DNA of 64,000 nucleotides from Candidatus Bacteroides merdigallinarum (GTDB lineage Bacteria > Bacteroidota > Bacteroidia > Bacteroidales > Bacteroidaceae), in assembly GCA_019116285.1 (NCBI GenBank), contig DXBX01000026.1, positions 62,001 through 126,000 of the forward strand. Reading direction: 5' to 3'. The translations under genes and the position numbers were made by a program. This document shows, in pieces, positions 36,144 to 44,573 of the stretch. Position 1 is the stretch's first letter. The number at the start of each line of letters is the position of its first letter. The notes under the pieces were generated by a model. It worked only from the letters and a program-made list of their open reading frames with translations. It had not been told where the DNA came from and did not search any database.

Positions 36144-37046
36144 ATGAAACAACGTTTTAAATTCCTGACGCTCGCCGTGGCATTGATGGCGGGCTTGACG
36201 ATGACTTCTTGCTTGGGCGATAGCGGCGATCCCGTAGACGGCAGATTTGGCGTGATAGCGAAGGTGTACAGCAGCTATTTCACGACCTTCCGTACTCCCG
36301 GCGTGGATCCCATAACGATCACGCCTACAGAGGCTTCCATCAATAGCATTGTGACCAATAACCCAGATTTCAGCATGTCCAATCTGAACGGCAGGATTGT
36401 GTCGATAGGTTATTCATGGAATCCGGAGCTGATTCAATTTCCGGCGGACACCAAGGAGTATGACGGTGTTTCGTTGATCAGCATCGAGTCGTTGGACGAA
36501 GCTACGCTGGTAGTATCCGCCGGTGCGGTTGGCACCGAGAATGACTCTGTAGCCACGCACCCCATCATCTCCCTGAATCCGCAAGTGAACGGCTATACGT
36601 ACAAGCCTTATTTCTTTGACAATAATCGCACGGAAATTATCGTGCCGGTGCAATACTATGTGCCGCTGAATTCGCAGGCTACATCCTTCAATGTATCGTT
36701 GGTGTATTATCCCGATGATCCGGATACGCAAGCCGACAAGGCAAACGGCATCTTGCGCCTGCATGTGAATTACCGCATACATGGTGTGGAGGAGTTCTCT
36801 ACCCAGTATAAGTCTTCTGATCTCACTTATTATGGCATGCCTTATTATGGCATGCGGTACTTTTATAAGGCATTCCGCTTGAACGGCAACATCGAGAGGG
36901 CTTGGGGTGGCAGCTTGCCTTCCGCCGTGAACCTGGTGGCCGACGAAAACGAGTTCTCCACCAAGCTGGACGATTCACAAACCAAGCACGATCAGGTTTA
37001 TCCGGTAGTGACGTATGAGCAATATGTCGAAGATCTTACGAATTAA
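36144..37046 (+). CDS. NigD-like lipoprotein
   Basis: 300 residues, lipobox MTSC after a signal peptide (FLTLAVALMAGLTMT). The remainder is beta-rich, with FGVIAKVYSSY at the start and a second domain from about residue 150, fitting the NigD-like proteins of Bacteroides. Original NigD is linked to bacteriocin-region genes; the function is unknown. It is followed 8 bp later by the Yip1-family gene. Confidence 0.8.
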   Translation: MKQRFKFLTLAVALMAGLTMTSCLGDSGDPVDGRFGVIAKVYSSYFTTFRTPGVDPITITPTEASINSIVTNNPDFSMSNLNGRIVSIGYSWNPELIQFPADTKEYDGVSLISIESLDEATLVVSAGAVGTENDSVATHPIISLNPQVNGYTYKPYFFDNNRTEIIVPVQYYVPLNSQATSFNVSLVYYPDDPDTQADKANGILRLHVNYRIHGVEEFSTQYKSSDLTYYGMPYYGMRYFYKAFRLNGNIERAWGGSLPSAVNLVADENEFSTKLDDSQTKHDQVYPVVTYEQYVEDLTN

Positions 37047-37054
37047 TTGAAGTT

Positions 37055-37630
37055 TTGGACTACAAAAACTTACTACATATCACTCTTTTGCTGATTTCCT
37101 CCCCGGCCCGTGCCTGGGAGGAAATTCGTTTGCAGGGGGATAAGCGGGCGGTGTTCACCTCGTTCGTTTATCCCATGATTGGTTTATGCGGCTTGAGCGT
37201 CTTCATCGGCGCGTTGTGGAGCCACGGATGGAGCGGCCCGCAGAGCTTCCAGTATGCCATGACGGAATGTTGCGCAGTGGCCGTGTCATTGTTTGGCGGA
37301 TACTTCCTCTCCGCATGGCTTTTGGATAAGCTCCGTGTGCGCCTGCTTCGTGCATCGGCCGACCAACCGCTGATGTGGCAATTCGCCGGCTATGCGATGG
37401 TGGTGTTCTTCCTGCTGAAGATTGTGCTGGGCATCCTGCCCGAGTTTCAGATCATCGCACTGGTGGCGCAATTCTACACCCTCTACGTGGTGTGGGAGGG
37501 GAGCCGCGTGCTGCTCGAGGTGGATGACTCCCGGCGGCTGACGTTCACGCTGTTGTCCTTCGTGTTGCTGGTGGGATGCCCGATGCTGGTGGAGTGGATG
37601 TTCAACGAGCTGACCTTCCTGCTCAACTGA
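37055..37630 (+). CDS. Yip1-family integral membrane protein
   Basis: 191 residues with five hydrophobic segments (VFTSFVYPMIGLCGLSVFIG; AVAVSLFGGYFLSAWLL; MVVFFLLKIVLGILP; FTLLSFVLLVGCPMLV and one more). The N-terminal PARAWEEI is the Yip1 signature found before the first membrane segment. The start is TTG at 37055; no ATG occurs before the first membrane segment. It is cotranscribed with the NigD-like gene. Confidence 0.8.
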   Translation: MDYKNLLHITLLLISSPARAWEEIRLQGDKRAVFTSFVYPMIGLCGLSVFIGALWSHGWSGPQSFQYAMTECCAVAVSLFGGYFLSAWLLDKLRVRLLRASADQPLMWQFAGYAMVVFFLLKIVLGILPEFQIIALVAQFYTLYVVWEGSRVLLEVDDSRRLTFTLLSFVLLVGCPMLVEWMFNELTFLLN

Positions 37631-37634
37631 GAAA

Positions 37635-37683
37635 ATAACTAATTGTCATTTGTCACAACTGTCACAACTGTAACGTAACGCCT
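37635..37683 (+). repeat. Dispersed CTGT-type repeat, copy upstream of smpB
   Basis: A string with iterated CACAACTGT units ending in AACGTAACGCC. Related copies are at 43328-43352 (inverted), 43482-43506 and 46561-46597 (inverted). Confidence 0.6.
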
Positions 37684-37699
37684 ATAACGGTCAATCCCA

Positions 37700-38152
37700 A
37701 TGAAACAACCAGCCATCAATATCAAGAACAAGCGTGCCACGTTCGACTACGAGTTGCTGGACACCTATACGGCGGGCATCGTACTGACGGGCACTGAGAT
37801 CAAATCCATCCGCCAGGGCAGGGCCAGCCTGGTGGATACCTTCTGCTACTTCGCCAACGGCGAGCTGTGGGTGAAGAACATGCACGTGGCCGAATACTTC
37901 TACGGCTCCTACAATAATCACTCCGCCCGGCGCGACCGTAAACTCCTCCTCCAGAAGAAAGAGTTGGAGAAGCTGCAGCGCACCTCGCGCGATCCTGGCT
38001 TCACCATCGTCCCCGTCCGCCTCTTCATCAACGAGAAGGGCTTGGCGAAGCTCGTGGTGGCTCTTGCGAAAGGTAAGAAGCAGTATGACAAACGCCAATC
38101 CCTGCGCGAGAAAGACGACAAGCGTGACATGGCCAGGGCGTTCAAACGATAA
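37700..38152 (+). CDS. smpB: SsrA-binding protein
   Basis: 150 residues. It delivers tmRNA to stalled ribosomes. Conserved segments: [32 protein letters not shown] and the R-D-R-K-L-L-L region, with the basic tail [18 protein letters not shown]. Length fits SmpB. It lies 5 bp upstream of metH and is probably cotranscribed. Confidence 0.96.
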   Translation: MKQPAINIKNKRATFDYELLDTYTAGIVLTGTEIKSIRQGRASLVDTFCYFANGELWVKNMHVAEYFYGSYNNHSARRDRKLLLQKKELEKLQRTSRDPGFTIVPVRLFINEKGLAKLVVALAKGKKQYDKRQSLREKDDKRDMARAFKR

Positions 38153-38157
38153 TCACT

Positions 38158-40887
38158 ATGCACACCCTCTCTGAATCCATCCGCCGGCGCCTCCTCATCC
38201 TGGACGGCGCCATGGGCACCATGATACAGCAGCGCGGCCTCTCGGAAGCCGACTTCCGCGGCACGCTCTTTGCGCAATCTCCCATACCCTTGAAGGGAAA
38301 CAACGATCTCCTGTGCCTCACCCGCCCCGATGTGGTGGCGGACATCCACCGGCGTTACTTGGAGGCAGGGGCTGACATCATCGAAACCAATACCTTCAAC
38401 GCCACGCGCATCAGCCAGGCGGATTATTACACGGAGGCTTGTGTGCGCGACATCAACCTGCAAGCCGCCCGTCTGGCGCGCTCGCTGGCTGACGAATATA
38501 CCTGCCGCACGCCGGAGAAACCCCGCTACGTGGCCGGATCCGTGGGTCCCACCAACAAGACCCTCTCTCTGAGCCCGGACGTGAACAATCCCGCCCTGCG
38601 CGCGCTCACCTTCGACCAGCTGGCCGAGGCTTATGTGGAGCAGATGTGCGCCCTGCTGGAGGGCGGGGTGGATGCCCTGCTGGTGGAGACCATCTTCGAC
38701 ACGCTCAACGCCAAGGCTGCCCTCTATGCCGCCCGCGAGGCGATGGAGCAGACGGGCAGGGAAGTGCCTCTGATGCTCTCCGTCACTGTCTCCGAAGGCG
38801 GGCGTACGCTCTCCGGGCAGACGCTGGAGGCTTTCCTCGCCTCCGTGGAGCATGCGGGAGTCTTCTCCGTGGGATTGAACTGCTCTTTCGGCGCGCATCA
38901 GATGAAGCCCTATCTCGAGCAGCTCGCCGCCCATGCACCTTATTATGTCAGTGCCTATCCCAACGCCGGCCTGCCCAACAGCCTGGGGCTATACGATCAG
39001 ACACCCGACGACATGGAGCGGGAAGTGCGTGCGTTTGTGGAAGAAGGATTGGTAAATATCCTTGGCGGATGCTGCGGCACCACCGATGAACACATCGCCC
39101 GATTCGCACACTTGGTGGAGGATGCCAAGCTGCACGTGCCTGTGCGGAAGCCGGCCAACCTGTGTCTGTCCGGATTGGATGTGCTGGAGGTGAAACCGGA
39201 GAATAATTTTGTCAACGTAGGCGAGCGCTGCAACGTGGCCGGTTCGCGCAAGTTCCTCCGCCTCATCAACGAGAAGAAATACGACGAAGCCCTCGGTATC
39301 GCCCGCAAGCAGGTGGAAGATGGGGCGCAAGTCATCGACATCAACATGGACGACGGCCTCCTGGATGCCCGCGCGGAGGTGGTCAATTTCCTCCACCTCA
39401 TCGCCTCCGAGCCGGATATCGCCCGTGTCCCCGTGATGCTCGATTCGTCCGATTGGCGGGTCATCGAGGCGGGGTTGAAGTGCGTGCAAGGAAAGTGTAT
39501 TGTCAACTCCATATCGTTGAAGGAAGGCGAGGAGAAATTCCTCCTGCACGCCCGCACCCTGCGCCGCTACGGTGCCGCCGTGGTAGTGATGGCCTTCGAC
39601 GAACAGGGGCAGGCGGATACCTGCGAGCGTCGCATCGAGGTGTGCGCGCGTGCCTACCGCCTCCTGACGGAGCAGGCGGGCCTTCCTCCGCAGGACATCA
39701 TCTTCGACCCCAACGTCTTGGCCATCGCCACGGGGATGCCCGAGCATGACAATTATGCCGTAGACTTCATCCGCGCCACCGCGTGGATCCGCCAAAATCT
39801 GCCCAGTGCGCACGTCAGCGGCGGGGTGAGCAATCTCTCCTTCTCCTTCCGCGGCAACAACTACCTGCGCGAGGCGATGCACGCCGTCTTCCTCTACCAC
39901 GCCATCCGGGCGGGCATGGACATGGGCATTGTCAATCCTGCCTCGTCCGTGCTCTATACGGATCTCTCCGCCGAGGTGCTGGAGCGCATCGAGGATGTGG
40001 TGCTCAACCGTCGCCCCGATGCCGCCGAGCGTCTCCTGGAGGTGGCGCACACCTTGCAGCAGGTTTCCACGAAGGATACGGCGGGTGTTGCCGACTGGCG
40101 CGAGATGCCCGTGGACGAGCGTCTGCAGCAGGCGTTGGTGAAGGGCATAGGCGATTATCTGGAGGAAGATTTGGCGGAGGCGTTGAAGCAATATCCGCGT
40201 GCCGTGGACATCATCGAAGGTCCCCTGATGGCGGGCATGAACCGTGTGGGCGACCTCTTCGGCGCAGGCAAGATGTTCCTTCCGCAGGTGGTGAAGACGG
40301 CCCGCACGATGAAGAAGGCTGTGGCCATCCTCCAACCCGTCATCGAGGCGGAGAAAGTCGGAGGATCCGCTTCTGCCGGGCGTGTGCTGCTGGCCACGGT
40401 GAAGGGCGATGTGCACGACATCGGCAAGAACATTGTCGCCGTGGTCATGGCGTGCAACGGCTACGAGATTATTGACCTGGGCGTGATGGTGCCTGCCGAA
40501 GAGATTGTGCGCCGTGCCATCGCGGAGAAGGCGGATATCATCGGCCTGAGCGGCCTTATCACTCCCTCGCTGGAGGAGATGGTGCACGTGGCGCGCGAGC
40601 TGGAGAAGGCAGGGCTGGACATCCCGCTGCTCATCGGCGGTGCCACCACATCGGGGCTTCACACGGCCCTGCGCATTGCGCCTGTCTATCATGCGCCGGT
40701 GGTGCATCTGAGGGATGCTTCGCAAAACGCCGGGGTCGCTGCCCGCCTGATGAATCCCGTCCAACGCGAATCTTTCGCCTGCGAGCTGAATGAGGCGTAT
40801 GCCCGCCTTCGTGCGGAGCAGGCGCAGAAGGAGTCGCCCATGGTGTCGCTGGAGGAGGCAAGGAAGCGGGGGCTGAAGCTGTTTTGA
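38158..40887 (+). CDS. metH: Cobalamin-dependent methionine synthase, short form lacking the reactivation domain
   Basis: 909 residues. Domains: homocysteine-binding barrel (residues 1 to about 325, zinc ligands in NCSFG and GGCCGTT), pterin-binding barrel (about 340-600, starting [13 protein letters not shown]), cobalamin cap and B12-binding domain (about 640-890, with GDVHDIGKN). The protein ends at [11 protein letters not shown], just where E. coli MetH (1227 residues) enters the AdoMet reactivation domain. That domain must be encoded elsewhere. No cobalamin riboswitch is seen upstream. Confidence 0.95.
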   Translation: MHTLSESIRRRLLILDGAMGTMIQQRGLSEADFRGTLFAQSPIPLKGNNDLLCLTRPDVVADIHRRYLEAGADIIETNTFNATRISQADYYTEACVRDINLQAARLARSLADEYTCRTPEKPRYVAGSVGPTNKTLSLSPDVNNPALRALTFDQLAEAYVEQMCALLEGGVDALLVETIFDTLNAKAALYAAREAMEQTGREVPLMLSVTVSEGGRTLSGQTLEAFLASVEHAGVFSVGLNCSFGAHQMKPYLEQLAAHAPYYVSAYPNAGLPNSLGLYDQTPDDMEREVRAFVEEGLVNILGGCCGTTDEHIARFAHLVEDAKLHVPVRKPANLCLSGLDVLEVKPENNFVNVGERCNVAGSRKFLRLINEKKYDEALGIARKQVEDGAQVIDINMDDGLLDARAEVVNFLHLIASEPDIARVPVMLDSSDWRVIEAGLKCVQGKCIVNSISLKEGEEKFLLHARTLRRYGAAVVVMAFDEQGQADTCERRIEVCARAYRLLTEQAGLPPQDIIFDPNVLAIATGMPEHDNYAVDFIRATAWIRQNLPSAHVSGGVSNLSFSFRGNNYLREAMHAVFLYHAIRAGMDMGIVNPASSVLYTDLSAEVLERIEDVVLNRRPDAAERLLEVAHTLQQVSTKDTAGVADWREMPVDERLQQALVKGIGDYLEEDLAEALKQYPRAVDIIEGPLMAGMNRVGDLFGAGKMFLPQVVKTARTMKKAVAILQPVIEAEKVGGSASAGRVLLATVKGDVHDIGKNIVAVVMACNGYEIIDLGVMVPAEEIVRRAIAEKADIIGLSGLITPSLEEMVHVARELEKAGLDIPLLIGGATTSGLHTALRIAPVYHAPVVHLRDASQNAGVAARLMNPVQRESFACELNEAYARLRAEQAQKESPMVSLEEARKRGLKLF

Positions 40888-40899
40888 CGGCCCCTCACT

Positions 40900-41163
40900 T
40901 CATATTTTAATCAAGTTCTGTCCTAGTGCAGCTGAAATTTTGGCCAATGTACCGATGGAGAAATTGTACGTCCCACTCAGCCAGCGTGAAATTTCACTCT
41001 GTGTTTCACCCACCAACCGGGCAAATTGGCTGGGTGAAATATCTAACTCTTTGAGCCTCGCAGCAATTTTGTCAGCGATGGCAAAAGACCAATCGACTTG
41101 CTTTGTCACATCTTGGGGGATGGAAGCAAGTGTTTCTCTGAATAAAAGGGTAGCATTGCTCAT
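40900..41163 (-). CDS. HigA-type antitoxin, XRE family
   Basis: 87 residues. The C-terminal half is a helix-turn-helix of the XRE type (ISPSQFARLVGETQSEISRWLSG). Its ATG overlaps the stop of the toxin frame by 4 bp. It would bind and repress its own operon and neutralise the toxin. The pair's base composition is AT-richer than metH. Confidence 0.85.
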   Translation of the reverse strand: MSNATLLFRETLASIPQDVTKQVDWSFAIADKIAARLKELDISPSQFARLVGETQSEISRWLSGTYNFSIGTLAKISAALGQNLIKI

Positions 41164-41649
41164 AAGTTGAAAATTTTATCGTCAATACCTTCTATGACAC
41201 GTTCTTCAATGGTTATGTCACCTCTTTTGATACCTGCTTTTATAAGTTCATCCAACTTTTGAAGGCTGATGACATACCCTTGCAATTCTTCGCTCTCTTG
41301 ATAAGTTTTGGTGTTTTTTTTGACCTCCATTTCCTACAATCATCACACTTTCTGAAAGCCGTAAGCAGTATAACCGCAATTTTCCGGACGTGATAGGGAG
41401 GGCGCAGACATTGTCTTTTATTTTTCCTTCAGGCCTGAAATATCTTTCGAGGAAGCCGCTTGTGCGGAGCATTCTTTGCAAAGCTGCAAGAATAATTTGT
41501 AAATCACGCTGAAGAAAAGCATCGTCCTTGAATTTAAGGATGAATTTCTCCAATTCGGATTCAGTGCAATTTTCAAAACAGATGGTAAACAAACCGGCTT
41601 TTTCTGTCTGTTCAACTGATATTATTTTCGCTTTGCTCATATTGCTCAT
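41160..41649 (-). pseudogene. HigB/RelE-type toxin, interrupted by a frameshift in an A8 tract
   Basis: From the ATG at 41649 the protein follows the RelE/Gp49-like pattern to GKLRLYCLRLSESVMIVGNGG. It then meets eight T (plus strand 41314-41321; A8 on the coding strand). In the present frame it runs off into an unrelated tail and stops at 41248. The +1 frame continues as NTKTYQESEELQGYVISLQK to a TGA that overlaps the antitoxin ATG, clearly the original C-terminus. Loss of one A would restore the full toxin. Confidence 0.8.
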
Positions 41650-41660
41650 TTAGTATGGTG

Positions 41661-41668
41661 CAAACTTA
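41661..41668 (-). promoter_or_regulatory. -7 promoter box for the HigBA pair
   Basis: TAAGTTTG on the minus strand, 12 bases before the toxin ATG. Confidence 0.5.
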
Positions 41669-41744
41669 AGAAATAAATTTGATTTTTATATCAGTATCGC
41701 TTGTTTATTCTGAAAAAATCCGCATCTAAAGATTCTCTTCCTCA

Positions 41745-43157
41745 TCACTCCCTGATCTTCTCCCGATACCTCTCATACCGCTCCGTAATCTCCCGCACGA
41801 ACGCATACGTCTCTGTCCCGCGGAAGTATCCGAACTTGCACACCGGGTCGGTGAAATACTCCTCGTTGCTCTTCAGCAGGATATACTTCTCTACGTTGTC
41901 GCGCCACACGTGCGGATTCTTGCCATACTTCTCTGCCAGCGCCATCGCGTCCTGCACATGGCCGATGCCCGAGTTGTACGACGCCAGCACGAAGTTTGTG
42001 CGCTCCGGCTCGGGGATGTCCGTGAAACTCTTCGCGGTGATGCCCAGGTACTTCACCGCCGCGCGGACGCTTTCCTCCGCATTCTGCTCCCGTCCGGGCG
42101 GCACACCCATCGCCCGGGCCGTCGAAGGCATCAGCTGCATCAGCCCCTTGGCGCCTGCCCAGGACACGGCCGTGGTGTCGAAGTTCGATTCCTTGTACGC
42201 CAGCGAGGCCAGCAGGCGCCAATCCCAGCCTATCTGCGGCGCGTACTTCTTGAACAGCCCGTCGTAGTGCGAGATGATGCCCTGGCTCAGCGAGAGGATG
42301 GGCGTGTGGGGCATTGCCTTGCTCGTCTCGAAATATCGCTTGGTGCTGGCCGTGTAGGCGGGCGAGGAGGCATTCTCCTGCTGCCAGCGATTGGCGGCCT
42401 CGGCCAGCAGGGGACAGTCGCGCCGCACGGCCCACGAGGCGCGCTGGTCGAAGCTGATGGCCAGCCGCGTGTCCAGGTTGGGGTAGTAGGTGGCGTTGAG
42501 GCGCGCCACATCGTTGTCGGCCACCGTGTAGTCAATCTCCCCGCGTGCCACCAGCCCGATGAGGTCCTCCACCCCGATGCTGTCCGCCCGTACCTGGTGG
42601 ATGAGGATGCCGCCGCCCACCTCCCGGTTGAGGTTCACCAGGCGTTCGTAGTATTTGCCGGGTGACACGTAGACCTTCTTGCCGATGAGCTGTGTCACGT
42701 CCGTCAGCGTCTCCCGACGCCCTCGGCGGCGTTGCACGATGACCTGGTGGGTGATGACCTCGTTGCCGCAGTACGTCACGCTGTCGCGTCCCTCCTTGGT
42801 GATGGGCAGGGTGTAGGCTATGAGGTCGCCTTCGCCCGCCAGCAGCCGCCGCTCCAGGTCGGTCGCGTTGCGTGCCACCTTCACCTCCAGCTCCAGGCCC
42901 AGGCTCTCGGCAAACTGGCGCGCCAGCTCGTACTGGAAGCCCATCTCCTGTCCGCGGTAGAGGAAGTAGGACGTCGAGCTGTAGAGCGTCAGCACCGTCA
43001 GGCGGCCGCTGTCCTGCAGCTGGGGCAGGTCGCGCGGGGCGGGCGCGGGAGCGGCTTTCCGTCCGCCCTGGCAGGAGGCGAGCAGGAAGGTCAGCAGCAC
43101 GATGACCGTGCAGGGCAGGAGGGTGGCGGGGCGATATGTCGGGAGGTTCTGTCTCAT
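41745..43157 (-). CDS. MltF-like lytic transglycosylase lipoprotein
   Basis: 470 residues. Lipobox LASC after a signal peptide. The first half is a periplasmic solute-binding-like domain (LTVLTLYSSTSYFLYRGQ; MGFQYELARQFAESLG). The second is a goose-type SLT domain with the catalytic Glu in YKESNFDTTAVSWAGAKG and the GLMQLMP motif. It cleaves peptidoglycan glycan strands. The architecture is that of MltF. The -7 box at 43202-43195 precedes it. Confidence 0.9.
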   Translation of the reverse strand: MRQNLPTYRPATLLPCTVIVLLTFLLASCQGGRKAAPAPAPRDLPQLQDSGRLTVLTLYSSTSYFLYRGQEMGFQYELARQFAESLGLELEVKVARNATDLERRLLAGEGDLIAYTLPITKEGRDSVTYCGNEVITHQVIVQRRRGRRETLTDVTQLIGKKVYVSPGKYYERLVNLNREVGGGILIHQVRADSIGVEDLIGLVARGEIDYTVADNDVARLNATYYPNLDTRLAISFDQRASWAVRRDCPLLAEAANRWQQENASSPAYTASTKRYFETSKAMPHTPILSLSQGIISHYDGLFKKYAPQIGWDWRLLASLAYKESNFDTTAVSWAGAKGLMQLMPSTARAMGVPPGREQNAEESVRAAVKYLGITAKSFTDIPEPERTNFVLASYNSGIGHVQDAMALAEKYGKNPHVWRDNVEKYILLKSNEEYFTDPVCKFGYFRGTETYAFVREITERYERYREKIRE

Positions 43158-43194
43158 GGGTGTCGGGGTTATCGGTTACGTCTGCAAAGATAGT

Positions 43195-43202
43195 AAAACG
43201 GA
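43195..43202 (-). promoter_or_regulatory. -7 promoter box for the MltF-like gene
   Basis: TATCTTTG on the minus strand, 38 bases before the ATG. Confidence 0.6.
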
Positions 43203-43321
43203 AGCAAACCGCCAAATTTTTAAGGCCGCTAAGGGGGTGAAAATCGGGGGGAAAAGACGCCTTTTTTTATCCTTCCTGATACAGATGGTAAAATCTTGGA
43301 AGATGAGCAATGGAGCAATGG

Positions 43322-43512
43322 GCGTTACAGCGTTACGTTACAGTTGTTACAGTTAGTAAAAATCGGAAATGATGGGCTGATTGGGCGATTTGAGTAGTAA
43401 AGTAGTTACTATAATATATATAATATATATTAAATTTATATCCATATTTTTTTAGGGCCGTTGAAAATCCATTTTTGATATCTGTAACAACTGTAACGTA
43501 ACGCTGCAACGC
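43322..43512. repeat. MITE-like element with 31-bp terminal inverted repeats
   Basis: 43322-43352 and 43482-43512 are inverted copies with one mismatch; the inner 25 bp (43328-43352 and 43482-43506) are perfect. The 129-bp centre is AT-rich and codes for nothing. The arm CTGTAACAACTGTAACG also occurs, degenerate, at 37635 and 46561. It fills most of the gene-free 43158-43539. Confidence 0.75.
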
Positions 43513-43539
43513 AAGGATACGGGAGTTTTGGGTATTGCT

Positions 43540-44148
43540 CTATACAATATGCCTCCGTACGAACATCGTCAGGATGTCTATCGCCACCTGGTTGCTGCCG
43601 CCTTCGGGCACGATGAGGTCGGCGTGCCGCTTGCACGGCTCGATGAACTGCTCGTGCATGGGCTTGAGGACGCGGACATAGCGCTCCATTACCGCCTCGG
43701 CCGTGCGTCCCCGCTCCAGCATGTCGCGCTGGATGACGCGGATCAGCCGTTCGTCCGGGTCGGTGTCCACAAAGACCTTGAGGTCCATCATGGCGCGCAG
43801 GTCGGGGTCATAGAGGGCCATGATGCCTTCGATGATGACCACCTCGCGCGGCTCGATGTGCAGCGTGCCGGGCAGGCGCGAGCTGGTGATATAGTCGTAC
43901 GTGGGCTGCTCGATGCTCTCGCCACGGCGCAGGGCGGCTACCTGGGTGCGCAGCAGGGGCCAGTCGAAGGCGTCGGGATGGTCGAAGTTGATGCTTTGCC
44001 GCCGCTCGGCGGGCACGTGGCTGCTGTCCTTGTAATACGAGTCCTGGGGCAGGAGGACGACCTCGCCCGCGGGCAGGCTTTCGATGATTTTGCGCACGAC
44101 GGTGGTCTTGCCCGAACCTGTGCCGCCGGCGATTCCGATGATTAACAT
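43540..44148 (-). CDS. udk: Uridine kinase
   Basis: 202 residues from the ATG at 44148 (MLIIGIAGGTGSGKTT, P-loop). Further uridine kinase segments are LLPQDSYYKDSS, INFDHPDAFDW and FVDTDPDERLIRVIQRD. It phosphorylates uridine and cytidine in salvage. An upstream frame to 44172 is not supported by a start signal. Confidence 0.95.
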   Translation of the reverse strand: MLIIGIAGGTGSGKTTVVRKIIESLPAGEVVLLPQDSYYKDSSHVPAERRQSINFDHPDAFDWPLLRTQVAALRRGESIEQPTYDYITSSRLPGTLHIEPREVVIIEGIMALYDPDLRAMMDLKVFVDTDPDERLIRVIQRDMLERGRTAEAVMERYVRVLKPMHEQFIEPCKRHADLIVPEGGSNQVAIDILTMFVRRHIV

Positions 44149-44154
44149 TTGGCG

Positions 44155-44186
44155 CTTGTATATGTGAAACAAAATGGGTACATTTG
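44155..44186 (+). promoter_or_regulatory. Promoter for the Dabb/DsbD-like pair
   Basis: TTG at 44156-44158 and TACATTTG at 44179-44186, spacing 20 bases. Confidence 0.55.
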
Positions 44187-44258
44187 CAGCATCTAAGCGG
44201 ATGCCGCATTTCCGCTGACAAATATAGGCATAAATTTATAAAAACAACAAAAAAGAAT

Positions 44259-44561
44259 ATGGTAAAACACATTGTATTGTTCAAGTTGAAAGACGAAGCC
44301 CCCGCCGAGCGCAAGATGCAGGCCGCCCATGCCTTCAAGGAAGCCATCGAGGCCCTGCCCGCCAAGATCCCCTTCATCCGCAAGGTCGAAGTGGGCCTCA
44401 ACATCAATCCCGGCGAGACGTGGAGCATCGCCCTGTATAGTGAGTTTGACACGCTGGAGGATGTCAAGGCCTACGCCACGCATCCCGACCACGTGGCCGC
44501 CGGAGCACTCCTGGCCGAGGTGCGCGAGAGCCGCGCGTGTGTGGATTACGAGATACGCTAA
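44259..44561 (+). CDS. Dabb (stress-responsive A/B barrel) family protein
   Basis: 100 residues, starting MVKHIVLFKLKDEA. The pattern IVLFKL, VGLNINP, ALYSEFDTLEDVKAYATHPDH fits Dabb proteins, which form dimeric alpha/beta barrels. The function is unknown. It is 12 bp upstream of the DsbD-like gene and shares its promoter. Confidence 0.88.
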   Translation: MVKHIVLFKLKDEAPAERKMQAAHAFKEAIEALPAKIPFIRKVEVGLNINPGETWSIALYSEFDTLEDVKAYATHPDHVAAGALLAEVRESRACVDYEIR

Positions 44562-44573
44562 ATCATCATTTTA

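Noticed and set aside
37684..38157. Cobalamin riboswitch upstream of metH
   Set aside because: smpB occupies the space up to 5 bp before metH, and no B12-box-like sequence is seen.
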